Assembly: GCF_000512355.1 (NCBI RefSeq)
Contig: NZ_CP004006.1
Location: 186,001-250,000 of the forward strand
Source: Legionella oakridgensis ATCC 33761 = DSM 21215
Lineage (GTDB): Bacteria; Pseudomonadota; Gammaproteobacteria; Legionellales; Legionellaceae
Direction of reading: 5' to 3'
DNA length: 64,000 nt
Positions within the stretch are counted from its first letter, which is position 1, and every line of letters starts with the position of its first letter. This document shows positions 9,791 to 18,264 of the stretch, piece after piece. A program made the position numbers and the translations under genes. The notes under the pieces are model-generated. The model had not been told where the DNA came from, made no database searches, and saw only the letters and a program-made list of their open reading frames with translations.

Positions 9791-9825
9791 AGAACCGTAC
9801 GTGACACTTTCGCGTCATACGGCTC
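9791..9825 (-). ncRNA. Group II intron domain V catalytic hairpin
   Basis: The minus-strand sequence begins GAGCCGTATG, has a GAAA tetraloop, and ends with ACGTACGGTTCT. This is the conserved domain V hairpin of bacterial group II introns, including the catalytic AGC triad. It lies 10 bases after the reverse-transcriptase stop codon, as expected. Its preservation suggests the ribozyme can still splice. Confidence 0.88.
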
Positions 9826-9834
9826 AAGCCTTTG

Positions 9835-11466
9835 TTAAGCCCCGTTAGGTGACTCAGCCTGCGGCTTGGAAAATAGCTCCCACCAACAATGTTGCCAATC
9901 CGGCTGTTTACAACTCACTTGTTTGCTTCGTTGTTTAGACAACATTCTATGACTTAAATACTCATGGTATTGAGGGTCAAATGGTGTCGCTTCAGCACGT
10001 ATTTTAACATGACGTTTAATAGGGATTTTAGCAGCTGATATCAAATCAAGAAAGACTTTATTACCCTCTTTATCGATACATTTTGTAGAGAATATCCAAC
10101 GCTTCATCCCATGAGATCTAAAGTACTTCTTTCTTAGCCATTTGCCCCCCTTGTTGGGGTGGCGTCTTTTGGCCCAGAACCAAAGAGCTTGGTAGATTTG
10201 TGCGTCGACATAGTTGAAGGCGCGCTTAGCACAGATGCTCCGATGATAATTAGCCCACCCTCTGATTTTCGAGTTGAGGATTTGGATAAGTTTCTCGGTT
10301 TTTGCACTTTTATTGGCTTTGATAAGGGTACGAATATCCCGCAAGAACCGCGTTTGGTTATCCTTAGCGGGTCTTTGGATAAATTTACCGTTATACTTCC
10401 TGTGGTTCACACCAAGGAAGTCGAATCCCTCACTAATGTGCGTGATATGTGTTTTCTCTAGAGAAAGATTTAATCCTCTTTCTTTTAAAAATCGCTCCAC
10501 CGCAGGTCTGACTTTTTGTTCCAACACTGCTTTTGTCGCACCAGTTATGATAAAGTCGTCTGCATAAACACAGACGTTGACCTTATCTTTCGGATTGGCT
10601 GCTTGTTTTGCAACAGCTTCCAAACCACTTAGTGTGATATTCAAAAGCGTTGGCGAGATTATAGCGCCCTGAGGTGTTCCGTCATTTGTCGGATACCACT
10701 GATATTTCTCTACATATCCGGCTTCCAGCCATTGTTTCAGTATCTTTTTATCCATGGGTATGTTGTTTAATAGCCATGTTTTATCGATCCGATCGAAGCA
10801 GGATTGAATATCGGCTTCAAGTACATAAGGTGCACCGTTTTTCCTTGCTAAAGCAATGAAGCATTGCTCATTAGCATCGGCCGTTGACCTTAATGTTCTG
10901 AAACCGTAGGTATGCTTATCTGTTATCATTTCCGCAATAGGTTCGAGTGCTAGCAAGTGTAAAGCCTGCATAGATCTACAGTGCATCGTTGGAATAGATA
11001 GAGGTCTAAGTTTACCTGTCCGCTTGGGAATATAAATCCTTCTTAATGGTTGGACACGGTAGCTTCGCTGTTTTAAATCCAAAGCAGCTCGCCATTTCTG
11101 CTTGGCTGTTTTCCAGGTGACTCCATCCACGCCGGGAGTTTTGCCGCCTTTGTTTTCCGCCACTCGTTTTACTGCTAATAACTTAGCTGATAGTGAGTGT
11201 GTTAGAAGATATTGCAGAGATTTTACTCTGTTGTATCTTCCTTCACGATAGGCTTTTGCAATACGCAGTTGAAGCCGACGCACACGTTTCGTTGCTTTAC
11301 GCCAATCAATATGGCTCCAGCAGTCTAACTTGCGCCGGGTGCACCAGCTAGTCACATTGTGGCTGCTATCATTTGCTTTCCCAGTTGTAATCATCGGTTC
11401 TTGAACCTCTCTTGCAATCAAAGACCAGTCAGACGTGGGCATGCTTTCGCATCGAGTATATTTCAC
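9835..11466 (-). CDS. ltrA: Group II intron reverse transcriptase / maturase
   Basis: A 543-residue protein that reverse-transcribes the intron and helps its folding. It shows GVDGVTW (RT block 1), LRPLSIPT, the TPQGAIISP block, the catalytic CVYADDF motif, and the maturase X-domain stretch IRGWANYHR. The C-terminus after about residue 500 has no HNH endonuclease (no paired Cys/His zinc motifs), so mobility probably relies on replication forks or single-stranded targets such as those made at conjugation. The exact start is unclear; an internal ATG about 8 codons down is an alternative. The frame is intact. Confidence 0.92.
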   Translation of the reverse strand: MKYTRCESMPTSDWSLIAREVQEPMITTGKANDSSHNVTSWCTRRKLDCWSHIDWRKATKRVRRLQLRIAKAYREGRYNRVKSLQYLLTHSLSAKLLAVKRVAENKGGKTPGVDGVTWKTAKQKWRAALDLKQRSYRVQPLRRIYIPKRTGKLRPLSIPTMHCRSMQALHLLALEPIAEMITDKHTYGFRTLRSTADANEQCFIALARKNGAPYVLEADIQSCFDRIDKTWLLNNIPMDKKILKQWLEAGYVEKYQWYPTNDGTPQGAIISPTLLNITLSGLEAVAKQAANPKDKVNVCVYADDFIITGATKAVLEQKVRPAVERFLKERGLNLSLEKTHITHISEGFDFLGVNHRKYNGKFIQRPAKDNQTRFLRDIRTLIKANKSAKTEKLIQILNSKIRGWANYHRSICAKRAFNYVDAQIYQALWFWAKRRHPNKGGKWLRKKYFRSHGMKRWIFSTKCIDKEGNKVFLDLISAAKIPIKRHVKIRAEATPFDPQYHEYLSHRMLSKQRSKQVSCKQPDWQHCWWELFSKPQAESPNGA

Positions 11467-11956
11467 CTCGTATCCGTGCCATTACAGCACGACATTTGCT
11501 TCTTCTGACATCCCAAACTCACAGCATTGCCAGAATATCTCACGATACTCCTTCCCCTAGGGGGAACGCTATGAGGTTTCCATGTTCCGCAACGTCAAGT
11601 AATGTTGGGTTAGGTGCCTACTACTCAGCCGGAAGATGTGTGGGTCACGGAGCAGCAATACAAACACTACTCTCCCTTCTTCGTTACCTTTTGGTTCAAG
11701 TGTTACAGCCAGTTTCACTTGTTGCGCATGACGACCTTTAATGTAGATTCACATATGTTCACCGTACCAACTTGCTCGCACTTACCCGAGGTCTGGCTCT
11801 CAGGAGGGGTATTCCTCGCAAAATAATCCCCCAGATCGTTTCCAATCTTTTGTTACTTTGTCAGGCTAGCTCTTTATTCACAGCCCTAGCATCACCGGGT
11901 GACACCGGTGGTTTTCTCTATGAAAAACAACTCGACATTGCGACTTCATGTCGCAC

Positions 11957-11980
11957 ATGTATATTGCGCCCTTGCTTTTC
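11957..11980 (-). other. oriT: Candidate oriT nick region next to the intron 5' junction
   Basis: The minus strand reads GCAAGGGCGCAATATACAT immediately before the intron's GTGCG. The core AAGGGCGCAAT resembles, from memory, the nick regions of Q-type origins (RSF1010 and Ti-plasmid oriT). Its place between divergent traA and traC is where Ti-type elements keep oriT. The DNA to 12030 repeats CGCTTCG, as origins often do. Similarity to published oriT sequences is recalled, not aligned. Confidence 0.6.
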
Positions 11981-12091
11981 GCTTCGGGATTCATTTTGTT
12001 CGCTTCGCTCACTTCACATGGAACAACCTATTGATTTTAATGATCTGGCATTGTACGCTTGGGCTGTTACCTCATTTGCGGAGAAATGATT

Positions 12092-12298
12092 ATGTCAACG
12101 AAGACAGTATCGCAAATGGAAGCAGTACTCTTGGATAGAATCGAAAAAGCCAAAATCAAGCTGGATAAGTTGCAGCAGAAACATAAGCTTGAGATTGGTA
12201 CTCTTGCCTACAAACATGGCCTTCATCAATTTGATACTAAGCGATTGGATGCAGCATTTTTAAAACTTGCTGGTGAGTTGCGACATGACAACTCATAG
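12092..12298 (+). CDS. traC: TraC-like conjugal transfer accessory protein
   Basis: A 68-residue, mostly helical basic protein (MSTKTVSQMEAVLLDRIEKA at the start) matching in size and character the TraC proteins encoded divergently from traA on Ti-type elements, thought to act as relaxosome accessory factors. GGAG at 12080 is 8 bases ahead of the ATG at 12092, which favours this start over ATG 12086. The following gene starts inside its last codons, so the two are coupled. Family call rests on context plus the TLAYKHGL motif near residue 42. Confidence 0.65.
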   Translation: MSTKTVSQMEAVLLDRIEKAKIKLDKLQQKHKLEIGTLAYKHGLHQFDTKRLDAAFLKLAGELRHDNS

Positions 12299-12548
12299 AT
12301 TAATTGAGAAAGAAAAACAATTGATTGCTCAATGTGAAAAATCAATAGCATTGGAAAAATTGAAAAAACGTCGAGCTGATACTCGCCTTAAAATTGAGCT
12401 AGGAGGGTTAATTATCAAATCAGGCATGAATCATTATAATAAAGCAATAATTCTAGGGGCATTGGAGCACGTTTCCCAATTAATGCGTCAAGATGAATGT
12501 TATATAAAATTATTTGAAATTAGCGGCGAGAGCCTATTTATAAAATAA
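12285..12548 (+). CDS. traD: TraD-like conjugal transfer accessory protein
   Basis: An 87-residue protein with the motif KIELGGLIIKSGM (about residues 37-49), the signature of the small Ti-type TraD family. It overlaps the end of traC by 14 bases and was probably co-translated with it. TraC and TraD together with TraA form the DNA-processing set; this TraD is unrelated to the F-plasmid coupling protein of the same name. The start at 12285 is chosen because it gives the usual length; earlier in-frame codons back to 12267 are possible. Confidence 0.75.
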   Translation: MTTHRLIEKEKQLIAQCEKSIALEKLKKRRADTRLKIELGGLIIKSGMNHYNKAIILGALEHVSQLMRQDECYIKLFEISGESLFIK

Positions 12549-12569
12549 ATCTTTGGAGTATGTCATTAT

Positions 12570-13136
12570 ATGGATCTTTCCATCATTATTAATACCATTG
12601 CTACCTTAGCAACAGTATTCATATCTTTTGTATTAAGTAAGTACTTATATAATAGAGCAAAATTAGTAACTTATTGCTTACACGCATCTGCTCATAAAAT
12701 TAAAGATCCTGCCGGTATAATAAATACACACGCTATAGTTATAAGAAATGCCGGTAGGATTGCAGCAAAAAATGTTCGTGTGGGGCATTATGTATTCCCT
12801 GAGTTAAGCTGCACAGTAACCCCACCAATTGAATATGAGAAGAAAGAAATTGAAGGAGGAACTGAATTAATATTTCCTACTTTAGTTCCTCAAGAACAAA
12901 TAGTTATTTCATATTTATATTTTCCACCTATAACAATTCGTGATGTTAATACTTATGTCAAATCAGATGAAGGGTTTGCAAAAATATTAAACATTATTCC
13001 TTCACCCAAGTTACCGGGATGGTTGGAAAAAATACTTTATATTCTTTTGTTTATTGGTGGCGTGGTTGTCATGCGAATAATAATCCAATTAATAATTTTT
13101 ATATTTCAGAGTGTTAGTCATTTTTGCGTTTTTTAA
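12570..13136 (+). CDS. Membrane-anchored hypothetical protein
   Basis: A 188-residue protein with an N-terminal membrane helix (about 5-28), a soluble middle of beta-strand character (RNAGRIAAKNVRVGH, then a run of prolines and valines) and a C-terminal helix pair (about 150-182). The middle resembles the Ig-like folds seen in small bacterial membrane proteins, but I do not recognise a named family. It follows traD by 21 bases with GGAG upstream and may be the last gene of that operon. The gene is cargo of unknown role. Confidence 0.6.
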   Translation: MDLSIIINTIATLATVFISFVLSKYLYNRAKLVTYCLHASAHKIKDPAGIINTHAIVIRNAGRIAAKNVRVGHYVFPELSCTVTPPIEYEKKEIEGGTELIFPTLVPQEQIVISYLYFPPITIRDVNTYVKSDEGFAKILNIIPSPKLPGWLEKILYILLFIGGVVVMRIIIQLIIFIFQSVSHFCVF

Positions 13137-13254
13137 TTCCTAATATTATCAAATATGTACAATACACTATAAGAGAGATTTGAATAAAATTATTGAAATT
13201 ATTTGATCTTAATTATATATTCCCAAAGTTTTTTAGGATGTAGGATAGCTTCAA

Positions 13255-13347
13255 ATGGAATTTTTAGATTTTTGCAAAGCGATTAAAGAATCTGTTGAAA
13301 ATTATAACAAAGATAATGGTATTTTAAAAATAGCCTATTTTTATTAG
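13255..13347 (+). pseudogene. N-terminal piece of the methyltransferase, cut off by a frameshift
   Basis: ATG 13255 opens 30 codons (MEFLDFCKAIKESVENYNKD...) that end at TAG 13345. In the next frame the coding continues without a gap as LLAELNKLIESHDLNQSLCM and runs straight into the methyltransferase at 13398. Adding one T to the T5 run at 13338-13342 restores a single gene from 13255 to 14477. The ATG at 13398 has no ribosome site, which supports 13255 as the original start. Confidence 0.6.
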
Positions 13348-13397
13348 CAGAGTTAAATAAACTCATCGAAAGCCATGATCTTAATCAATCTCTCTGC

Positions 13398-14477
13398 ATG
13401 ACCCAAGCAACCATTTTATTTGAAGGGTTTTACCGTCATCTGAGCACAGCATCTCTTAAACATGAGTTTCAGATTATAAGAGCTAATCGATGGGCTCATC
13501 ACTTTGGCACACCCACAATTACTTTCCTTTTATCATTCAAAACACAGATTGATCAAACAGTAAAACTATTTAGTGAATTAACCGAAGAAGTAGAGTCTCC
13601 TCTTGAGCTTCCATGGAATATTTCCAAAACTGAGGGGCTTAGCATAGATCACGATAATAATATCGTTACTAATCCAAAAAGTATTACGCATGTAGAAGCG
13701 CCCTCATCCAGGGAAAGCACAGGAATATTTACAAAAACGCATAATCCTTTTGGAGGGTTTACAACAACCCCTTGCGATCCTGTTTCTCAGAAGTTCATTG
13801 AACATGCAGTTTTATCAGCTAAGCAAGGGGGTAAGGTATTGGAAATAGGCGCTGCTTTTGGTGCAGCAACATTGGAAGCAATTGCAAAAGGAGCAACTGT
13901 CTTTTGTAATGACGTTGAGCCTGAAAATTTAGCCGTTGTTCGTCAACGATTCTTGGAAGTAACAGATGATTCCAGTGAATCCTTGACCGGAGATAGTAGT
14001 AAGCTAATTCTTGTTCCGGGTGAATTACCTAATGAGCTCATTGGTCTTCCTGAAAAACAGTTTGATGCTATTTTGATTTGCCGTGTTTTACATTTTTTCA
14101 CTGGTGCCAAAATAGAAGAATCATTGGCATTATTATCAAAATTGTTGACCCCAAATGGCAAGATATACATCGTATGTGAAACACCGTATTTAAAAAACTG
14201 GCAACGCTTTATTCCTGAATTCAATAGAAGGGTTGAAATTAATGAAGAATGGCCTGGTGAAATTACGGAGCCAGCTAAATATGAAAGTAGTGGACGGGCA
14301 AGCTCCTTACCTAAGTTTGTCCATTGGATCACAAAGGAAGTATTAGACCGGAGTTTGGTAAGATCTGGTTTCACAATAGAACACTCAGAGTACATAAACA
14401 GAAAGGGACAATTTCCTGAGGATTTATTATTGCCAGAGTATGGTAAAGAGAGTATTGGTGCAATTGGAATGATTTGA
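13398..14477 (+). CDS. Class I SAM-dependent methyltransferase
   Basis: A 359-residue stretch with a Rossmann methyltransferase fold in its middle: motif I VLEIGAAFGAAT (about residues 149-160) binds S-adenosylmethionine, the acidic motif II is CNDVEPEN, and motif IV is FDAILICRVLHFF. The N-terminal 140 residues and the C-terminal 100 (with WPGEITEPAKY) are family-specific, and the substrate is unknown. The gene appears to have lost its first 47 codons to a frameshift (see 13255-13347). The next gene follows 10 bases later, so they probably share a transcript. Confidence 0.75.
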   Translation: MTQATILFEGFYRHLSTASLKHEFQIIRANRWAHHFGTPTITFLLSFKTQIDQTVKLFSELTEEVESPLELPWNISKTEGLSIDHDNNIVTNPKSITHVEAPSSRESTGIFTKTHNPFGGFTTTPCDPVSQKFIEHAVLSAKQGGKVLEIGAAFGAATLEAIAKGATVFCNDVEPENLAVVRQRFLEVTDDSSESLTGDSSKLILVPGELPNELIGLPEKQFDAILICRVLHFFTGAKIEESLALLSKLLTPNGKIYIVCETPYLKNWQRFIPEFNRRVEINEEWPGEITEPAKYESSGRASSLPKFVHWITKEVLDRSLVRSGFTIEHSEYINRKGQFPEDLLLPEYGKESIGAIGMI

Positions 14478-14487
14478 GTAATGGATT

Positions 14488-14982
14488 ATGAAACAGAAGA
14501 TCAGTTGGTATGAGTGGTTTGCCGACATGCTAAAAGAATTTGTGGCTGAAACAGCGAAAAAGCCTCAATATGAGATTGTTGATATTTTTGAGTGTAAAAA
14601 AACAGGCTTCACAAAAGCAGTAATTAAATTGTCTGAGAGGCATACAAAAGAAAAAAATATCAGCGATATTATCATGGATAACGAATTAATTGAGAATCTG
14701 GATACTAAAACCGTACGTACTTTAACTTATATGGCTACTGTAGAGCGATTAAAACCTGATTATTCTATCGTGGTTCAGCATATGACTCCTGAAGTAGATG
14801 AGTATTTACTTGAAATAAGATCAAAGTCTAAAGCAACTACTATAAAAAAATCTCCTTCCGAGCTTTCAAAAGATAAAGAATTAATAGCAAAGTTTAAACC
14901 TGAAGATGCTAATAAAATTGGTTATATGGCTGGGGTTAGAGAAACTGTGAAAGAATACCAATTAGTTAATAAAGATAAATAG
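14488..14982 (+). CDS. Hypothetical protein, 164 residues
   Basis: A soluble, charged protein (MKQKISWYEWFADMLKEFVA start) with no signal peptide or membrane segment. I do not recognise a family. It contains two similar phrases, DTKTVRTLTYMATVERLK (about 72-89) and DANKIGYMAGVRETVKEY (about 141-158), suggesting a duplicated helical unit. It lies 10 bases after the methyltransferase and 18 bases before the transporter gene, so the three probably form an operon of element cargo. Confidence 0.6.
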   Translation: MKQKISWYEWFADMLKEFVAETAKKPQYEIVDIFECKKTGFTKAVIKLSERHTKEKNISDIIMDNELIENLDTKTVRTLTYMATVERLKPDYSIVVQHMTPEVDEYLLEIRSKSKATTIKKSPSELSKDKELIAKFKPEDANKIGYMAGVRETVKEYQLVNKDK

Positions 14983-15000
14983 CGGTAGTAAGGAGATGTT

Positions 15001-15756
15001 TTGAGGAAGGAAATTTTTGACGCATTAGCTCGCAAGAAGCAATATAAATACCCTTACTTATTGCTTGGTCTTTATTTAACTTTTTTACTATCAACAGTGT
15101 GTTTAGCAAGCAGGATAACTCAGATTGGATCAATGCTTGAACCCGGAGGTATTTTTGTATTTCCTCTTACTTTTAGTATTTGTGATATTGTTGGTGAGGT
15201 ATATGGATATGCATACCCCAGATTATTTATTTGGATTGGTGTTTTAGCTGAATTTATATTTTCTTTAGTTGTGATTACTGTATCTCATCTACCTGCGCCC
15301 GAATTTTTCACACAAGCATCAGCATATGAAATTGTTTTTGATCCTACCCTAAGATATGTAGGTGCGGGGCTTGTTGGTTTGCTTATTGGAGAGCTCACTA
15401 ATGTTTACCTTTTATCAAAGTGGAAGATTTTTCTAAAGGGTAAATTTTTTATAATGAGAAGCCTACTATCAACAGCTTTAGGGCAAGCATTGCTTACAAT
15501 AGTTGTTGATATGCTTAATTATTTTGGCAAGCTAACAGAACATCATCTTGGATGGATGATGGTTTGTGGTTATTTATGGAAAATGAGTTGTGCAGTGCTA
15601 ATGGTTTTTCCTGCTTGGTTGATCGTGAAATATCTAAAGAAGGTGGAGCAAGTTGACCATTACGATATTCATACAAACTTTAATCCATTTATATTTGGAT
15701 TACATGAAGAAATTCCTAATGAATACAAACTTAATATTGAATCCGTGCCTCAATAA
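15001..15756 (+). CDS. VUT family (YhhQ/DUF165) transporter, probable queuosine precursor uptake
   Basis: A 251-residue integral membrane protein with about six helices. The family marker is the stretch PGGIFVFPLTFSICDIVGEV (about 49-68), with the conserved Asp and Glu of VUT transporters. Members such as YhhQ import 7-deazaguanine precursors (preQ0/preQ1) for queuosine in tRNA. The start is TTG at 15001, placed 5 bases after a strong AAGGAG. Its 3' end overlaps the convergent repressor gene by 26 bases. On a mobile element it may supply modified bases or serve host fitness; that is inference. Confidence 0.85.
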   Translation: MRKEIFDALARKKQYKYPYLLLGLYLTFLLSTVCLASRITQIGSMLEPGGIFVFPLTFSICDIVGEVYGYAYPRLFIWIGVLAEFIFSLVVITVSHLPAPEFFTQASAYEIVFDPTLRYVGAGLVGLLIGELTNVYLLSKWKIFLKGKFFIMRSLLSTALGQALLTIVVDMLNYFGKLTEHHLGWMMVCGYLWKMSCAVLMVFPAWLIVKYLKKVEQVDHYDIHTNFNPFIFGLHEEIPNEYKLNIESVPQ

Positions 15757-16372
15757 GTGTCCCTAGAATTCGATCATGAGGTTTGTCTAATTTTATTAGT
15801 TTGAGGCTTCCATCTTCTAAGCCTTGTCGCAGATAAAAGGTATTGTTTTCGATAAATAATCTATTAAAAGCGATTATTCCCTCTTTTGATAAATGCACGA
15901 TTACGAAATCCCTATCATTAGGAGCTTTACCTGAATCAAAGATTAAAAGACTATTTTGTTGAAAAAGAGGTTCCATTGATGTGTCGGGCATAATTAACGC
16001 GAAAGAGTTTTTGTCAATTTTCTTATCAATTAATATTTCTTGTGTGTCTTGAGTTCTGGCTGTTCCTGAAGGCCATTCTTTTAATGACTCCCATTTGATG
16101 ACAGGTATGGTACTGATCTGCAGGTTCTCTTTAACAGCATCAGGAATCACAGCAGGCAAAGGTTCTTGGCCAATTAATTCATCGATGGAAACAGAAAAAT
16201 AACGGGATAATTCTTCTAATGCTTTTTTCCGTGGATTTTTCGTAGAGCCAGCTAGAATGTGATGAATAGTAGGTTGAGGTATGCCAGTTAACCGAGCTAA
16301 CTCACTAACAGAAATATTCCCATGTATCCTCATGAGTTGTTGCAAATTCTCGCTTAACGTCATATCAGCCAT
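15731..16372 (-). CDS. XRE/S24 (CI- or LexA-like) repressor of the element
   Basis: A 213-residue regulator. Residues about 8-60 form a helix-turn-helix (SELARLTGIPQPTIHHILAG) and about 115-213 a LexA/CI-type S24 peptidase fold with the serine segment DTSMEPLFQQ. The expected catalytic Lys, seen in LexA as a VKRL-like motif, appears replaced in AFNRLF, so self-cleavage may be lost. Start ATG 16372 is preferred over the longer frame, whose first 33 residues are translated operator DNA. It is divergent from the xis/int block and probably represses it through the palindromes at 16392 and 16455. Confidence 0.85.
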   Translation of the reverse strand: MADMTLSENLQQLMRIHGNISVSELARLTGIPQPTIHHILAGSTKNPRKKALEELSRYFSVSIDELIGQEPLPAVIPDAVKENLQISTIPVIKWESLKEWPSGTARTQDTQEILIDKKIDKNSFALIMPDTSMEPLFQQNSLLIFDSGKAPNDRDFVIVHLSKEGIIAFNRLFIENNTFYLRQGLEDGSLKLIKLDKPHDRILGTLIEARIQY

Positions 16373-16391
16373 TAATAATAACCCGATAAAA

Positions 16392-16475
16392 TGAATAGAC
16401 TTATTCAAAAATAGATTGACAAAAACATATAATGATATGTAAATTACCATTAATTGAATAAATTTATTCAATTAA
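16392..16475. promoter_or_regulatory. Two palindromic operators upstream of the repressor gene
   Basis: Two 16-bp palindromes, TGAATAGACTTATTCA (16392-16407) and TGAATAAATTTATTCA (16455-16470, extended to a perfect 26-bp palindrome 16450-16475), lie in the divergent promoter region. A partial third copy, TGAATAAGTTA, starts at 16571. Matching spaced palindromes beside a CI-like gene are typical autoregulatory operators. The consensus is TGAATARAYTTATTCA. Confidence 0.65.
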
Positions 16476-16615
16476 CCTGCTAAAATAATCTTAAATAGAA
16501 TAATTATCGCCAATATATCATGTTGCTGATTAGTTCACCAAATAAAATTGCGAGATAATTTGACATTTAATGAATAAGTTAGCTACTGGATAAGATAGTC
16601 AAAGGAGTATTATTC

Positions 16616-16897
16616 ATGGATAACAATTCCAAGGCACAAATTTATAAAGGAATTATTCAATATCTTTTGGAGTCAACTAACTACACCTTAAAAAATATTG
16701 CAGACCTTTCTAATTCACCAATTAAAAATATTCGTGCAATTTATTGCGATAACTTCGTACCACTTAATTTTTCTTCCGAACTACAATTAGTACGGTTATA
16801 TCAAATGATTCTTGAAATACACACTCAAGAAAAACAGTTTAAAAAATATTTACCTCTTCCTAAAGGTTTTCGGCAACTCAGTGCATCAATGGAGTGA
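16616..16897 (+). CDS. Small putative DNA-binding regulator
   Basis: A 93-residue protein with a possible helix-turn-helix around residues 20-45 (YTLKNIADLSNSPIKNIRAI). It is preceded by AAGGAG and is the first gene rightward from the operator region, directly ahead of the excisionase-like gene. Position and size suggest a Cro-like or activator role in the switch to excision; the sequence alone does not prove it. Similar small genes precede xis in related elements, as I recall. Confidence 0.55.
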   Translation: MDNNSKAQIYKGIIQYLLESTNYTLKNIADLSNSPIKNIRAIYCDNFVPLNFSSELQLVRLYQMILEIHTQEKQFKKYLPLPKGFRQLSASME

Positions 16898-16903
16898 CAT
16901 ATC

Positions 16904-17110
16904 GTGAAATGGGTAAAACTTAAAAAATATTGTCAGGATTCAGGAGATACTTCTGATGCAGTACACGCTAAACGCAAACGTGGTATCTGGCTCGATGGTG
17001 TACAATGTAAATTAGGACCAGACGGCAACATATGGATTAATTTAGTTGAGGTTGAAAAATGGGTGGAAAACGGCAACAAGGCAACGAACTGCAGCCTCCG
17101 CGCGGTGTAA
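16904..17110 (+). CDS. xis: Excisionase-like protein
   Basis: A 68-residue winged-helix type protein starting MKWVKLKKYCQDSGDTSDAV, then KRKRGIWLDGVQCKLGPDGN and INLVEVEKWVE. This matches small excisionases that bend DNA at attachment sites and direct the integrase toward excision. It begins 6 bases after the preceding gene and overlaps the integrase start by 52 bases, so regulator, xis and int are one operon. Family confidence is good from sequence and context. Confidence 0.75.
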   Translation: MKWVKLKKYCQDSGDTSDAVHAKRKRGIWLDGVQCKLGPDGNIWINLVEVEKWVENGNKATNCSLRAV

Positions 17111-18264
17111 GTATCCGTCAGTGGGAAACTGGATCCGCAATTCGGATTATCTTCAGTTATCGCGGAGTACAGTGCCGCGAGACGTTGAAACTGGAGCCCA
17201 CCAAGGCGAATCTAAAATATGCCGAGCGGTTGCGGGGCGAGATCATTAATGCAATCGCCCTGGGAACATTTAACTATGCCGATTATTTCCCTGACTCCAA
17301 ACGTGCAAAGTTATTTGGCCATGCAATCATCAAAGCCACAACGGCTGAGTTACTCAAGGATTACATGGCCATTGCTGAGAGAACTTTGGAGGCCAGTACT
17401 TACAATGGCTATAGAAAAGTTTGTGAGGCTCATTTATATCCTGCTTTTGGTAAAATACCCATTCGTGAATTATCACCTGTGATTATCCGTAACTGGATTA
17501 CAGGGTTAAATGTTACGGTAAAAACGGTTCGCAATATTTTGACTCCCCTGCGAAATATGCTGGACCAAGCTATGAATGATGGAATTATCGAACGCAACCC
17601 CCTTGATAGATTGGTGCTTTCTAAATTGCTCAATAAGAAAACCAGTAAAAGTGACTGGGAGGTTGACCCATTTGATCAGGATGAAATTAAGGCAATTCTG
17701 GATGCAGCAACTGGACAGGCAAGAAACTTGTTTCAATTTGCTTTTTTTTCAGGTTTGAGAACATCTGAGCTTATTGCATTGGAGTGGAATGATATTGATT
17801 GGCTCAAAGGAACTGTCCGTGTATCTAAGGCGGTAGTTTTAAAACAGGAAAAGGGAACTAAAACAAAATCAGGGGTGAGGGATGTGTTATTACTACCCCC
17901 AGCTGTTGATGCATTAAAAAATCAAAAAGCATTTACCTATCTGGAAGGCTCTAGGGTTTTTTATAACCCAAGAACCAATTCTCCGTGGGAGACAGACGGC
18001 CAGATTCGCAAAACTTGCTGGACGCATCTTTTGAAAAAAGCAGGCGTGCGCTATCGCAATCCTTACCAAACGCGGCATACTTACGCATCAATGCTGCTTT
18101 CTGCCGGTGAGAACCCTTTATGGCTAGCCACACAGATGGGGCATAGAGATACGGAGATGATTATCAAACATTATGGGCGGTGGATCCCTGATAAGTCCAC
18201 TGTTGCTGGATATCAACCGGTGAGTGATTGGAATTTAAGCATGGGTACTACCAAGATCGGATAG
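17059..18264 (+). CDS. int: Site-specific tyrosine integrase
   Basis: A 401-residue recombinase with an N-terminal arm-binding domain of the DUF3596 kind (residues 1-70, RQWETGSAIRI), a SAM-like core-binding domain (about 100-180) and a catalytic domain. Catalytic residues visible are Arg in SGLRTSEL (about 234), the RHTY box (about 338), His in QMGHRDTE and the nucleophile Tyr in HYGRWIP. The usual His of HxxR is a Tyr, as in relatives. It is the last gene of the conjugative element, but no tRNA-like attachment site is visible in the 190 bases that follow. Remnants of related integrases occur at 31127-31617 and near 42100. Confidence 0.93.
   Translation: MGGKRQQGNELQPPRGVSIRQWETGSAIRIIFSYRGVQCRETLKLEPTKANLKYAERLRGEIINAIALGTFNYADYFPDSKRAKLFGHAIIKATTAELLKDYMAIAERTLEASTYNGYRKVCEAHLYPAFGKIPIRELSPVIIRNWITGLNVTVKTVRNILTPLRNMLDQAMNDGIIERNPLDRLVLSKLLNKKTSKSDWEVDPFDQDEIKAILDAATGQARNLFQFAFFSGLRTSELIALEWNDIDWLKGTVRVSKAVVLKQEKGTKTKSGVRDVLLLPPAVDALKNQKAFTYLEGSRVFYNPRTNSPWETDGQIRKTCWTHLLKKAGVRYRNPYQTRHTYASMLLSAGENPLWLATQMGHRDTEMIIKHYGRWIPDKSTVAGYQPVSDWNLSMGTTKIG

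Larger units (their letters stand above)
9756..11956 (-). mobile_element. Complete group II intron (about 2.2 kb)
   Basis: On the minus strand the intron starts GTGCGACATGAAGTCGCAA at 11956, matching the group II 5' consensus GUGYG. It contains a reverse transcriptase gene, and shortly after that gene's end it has domain V (9825-9791) and a domain VI-like hairpin (about 9790-9760) ending near 9756. The exact 3' end is uncertain by about 5 bases. The 5' non-coding part, 11467-11956, is the region expected to fold as domains I-IV and holds no gene. The intron occupies the spacer between the divergent traA and traC genes, next to the nick-like sequence at 11957-11980. Confidence 0.88.

Noticed and set aside
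16416-16435. TTGACA and TATAAT as a promoter
   Set aside because: The two boxes are only 6 bases apart, far too close to work together; one of them may belong to another promoter.
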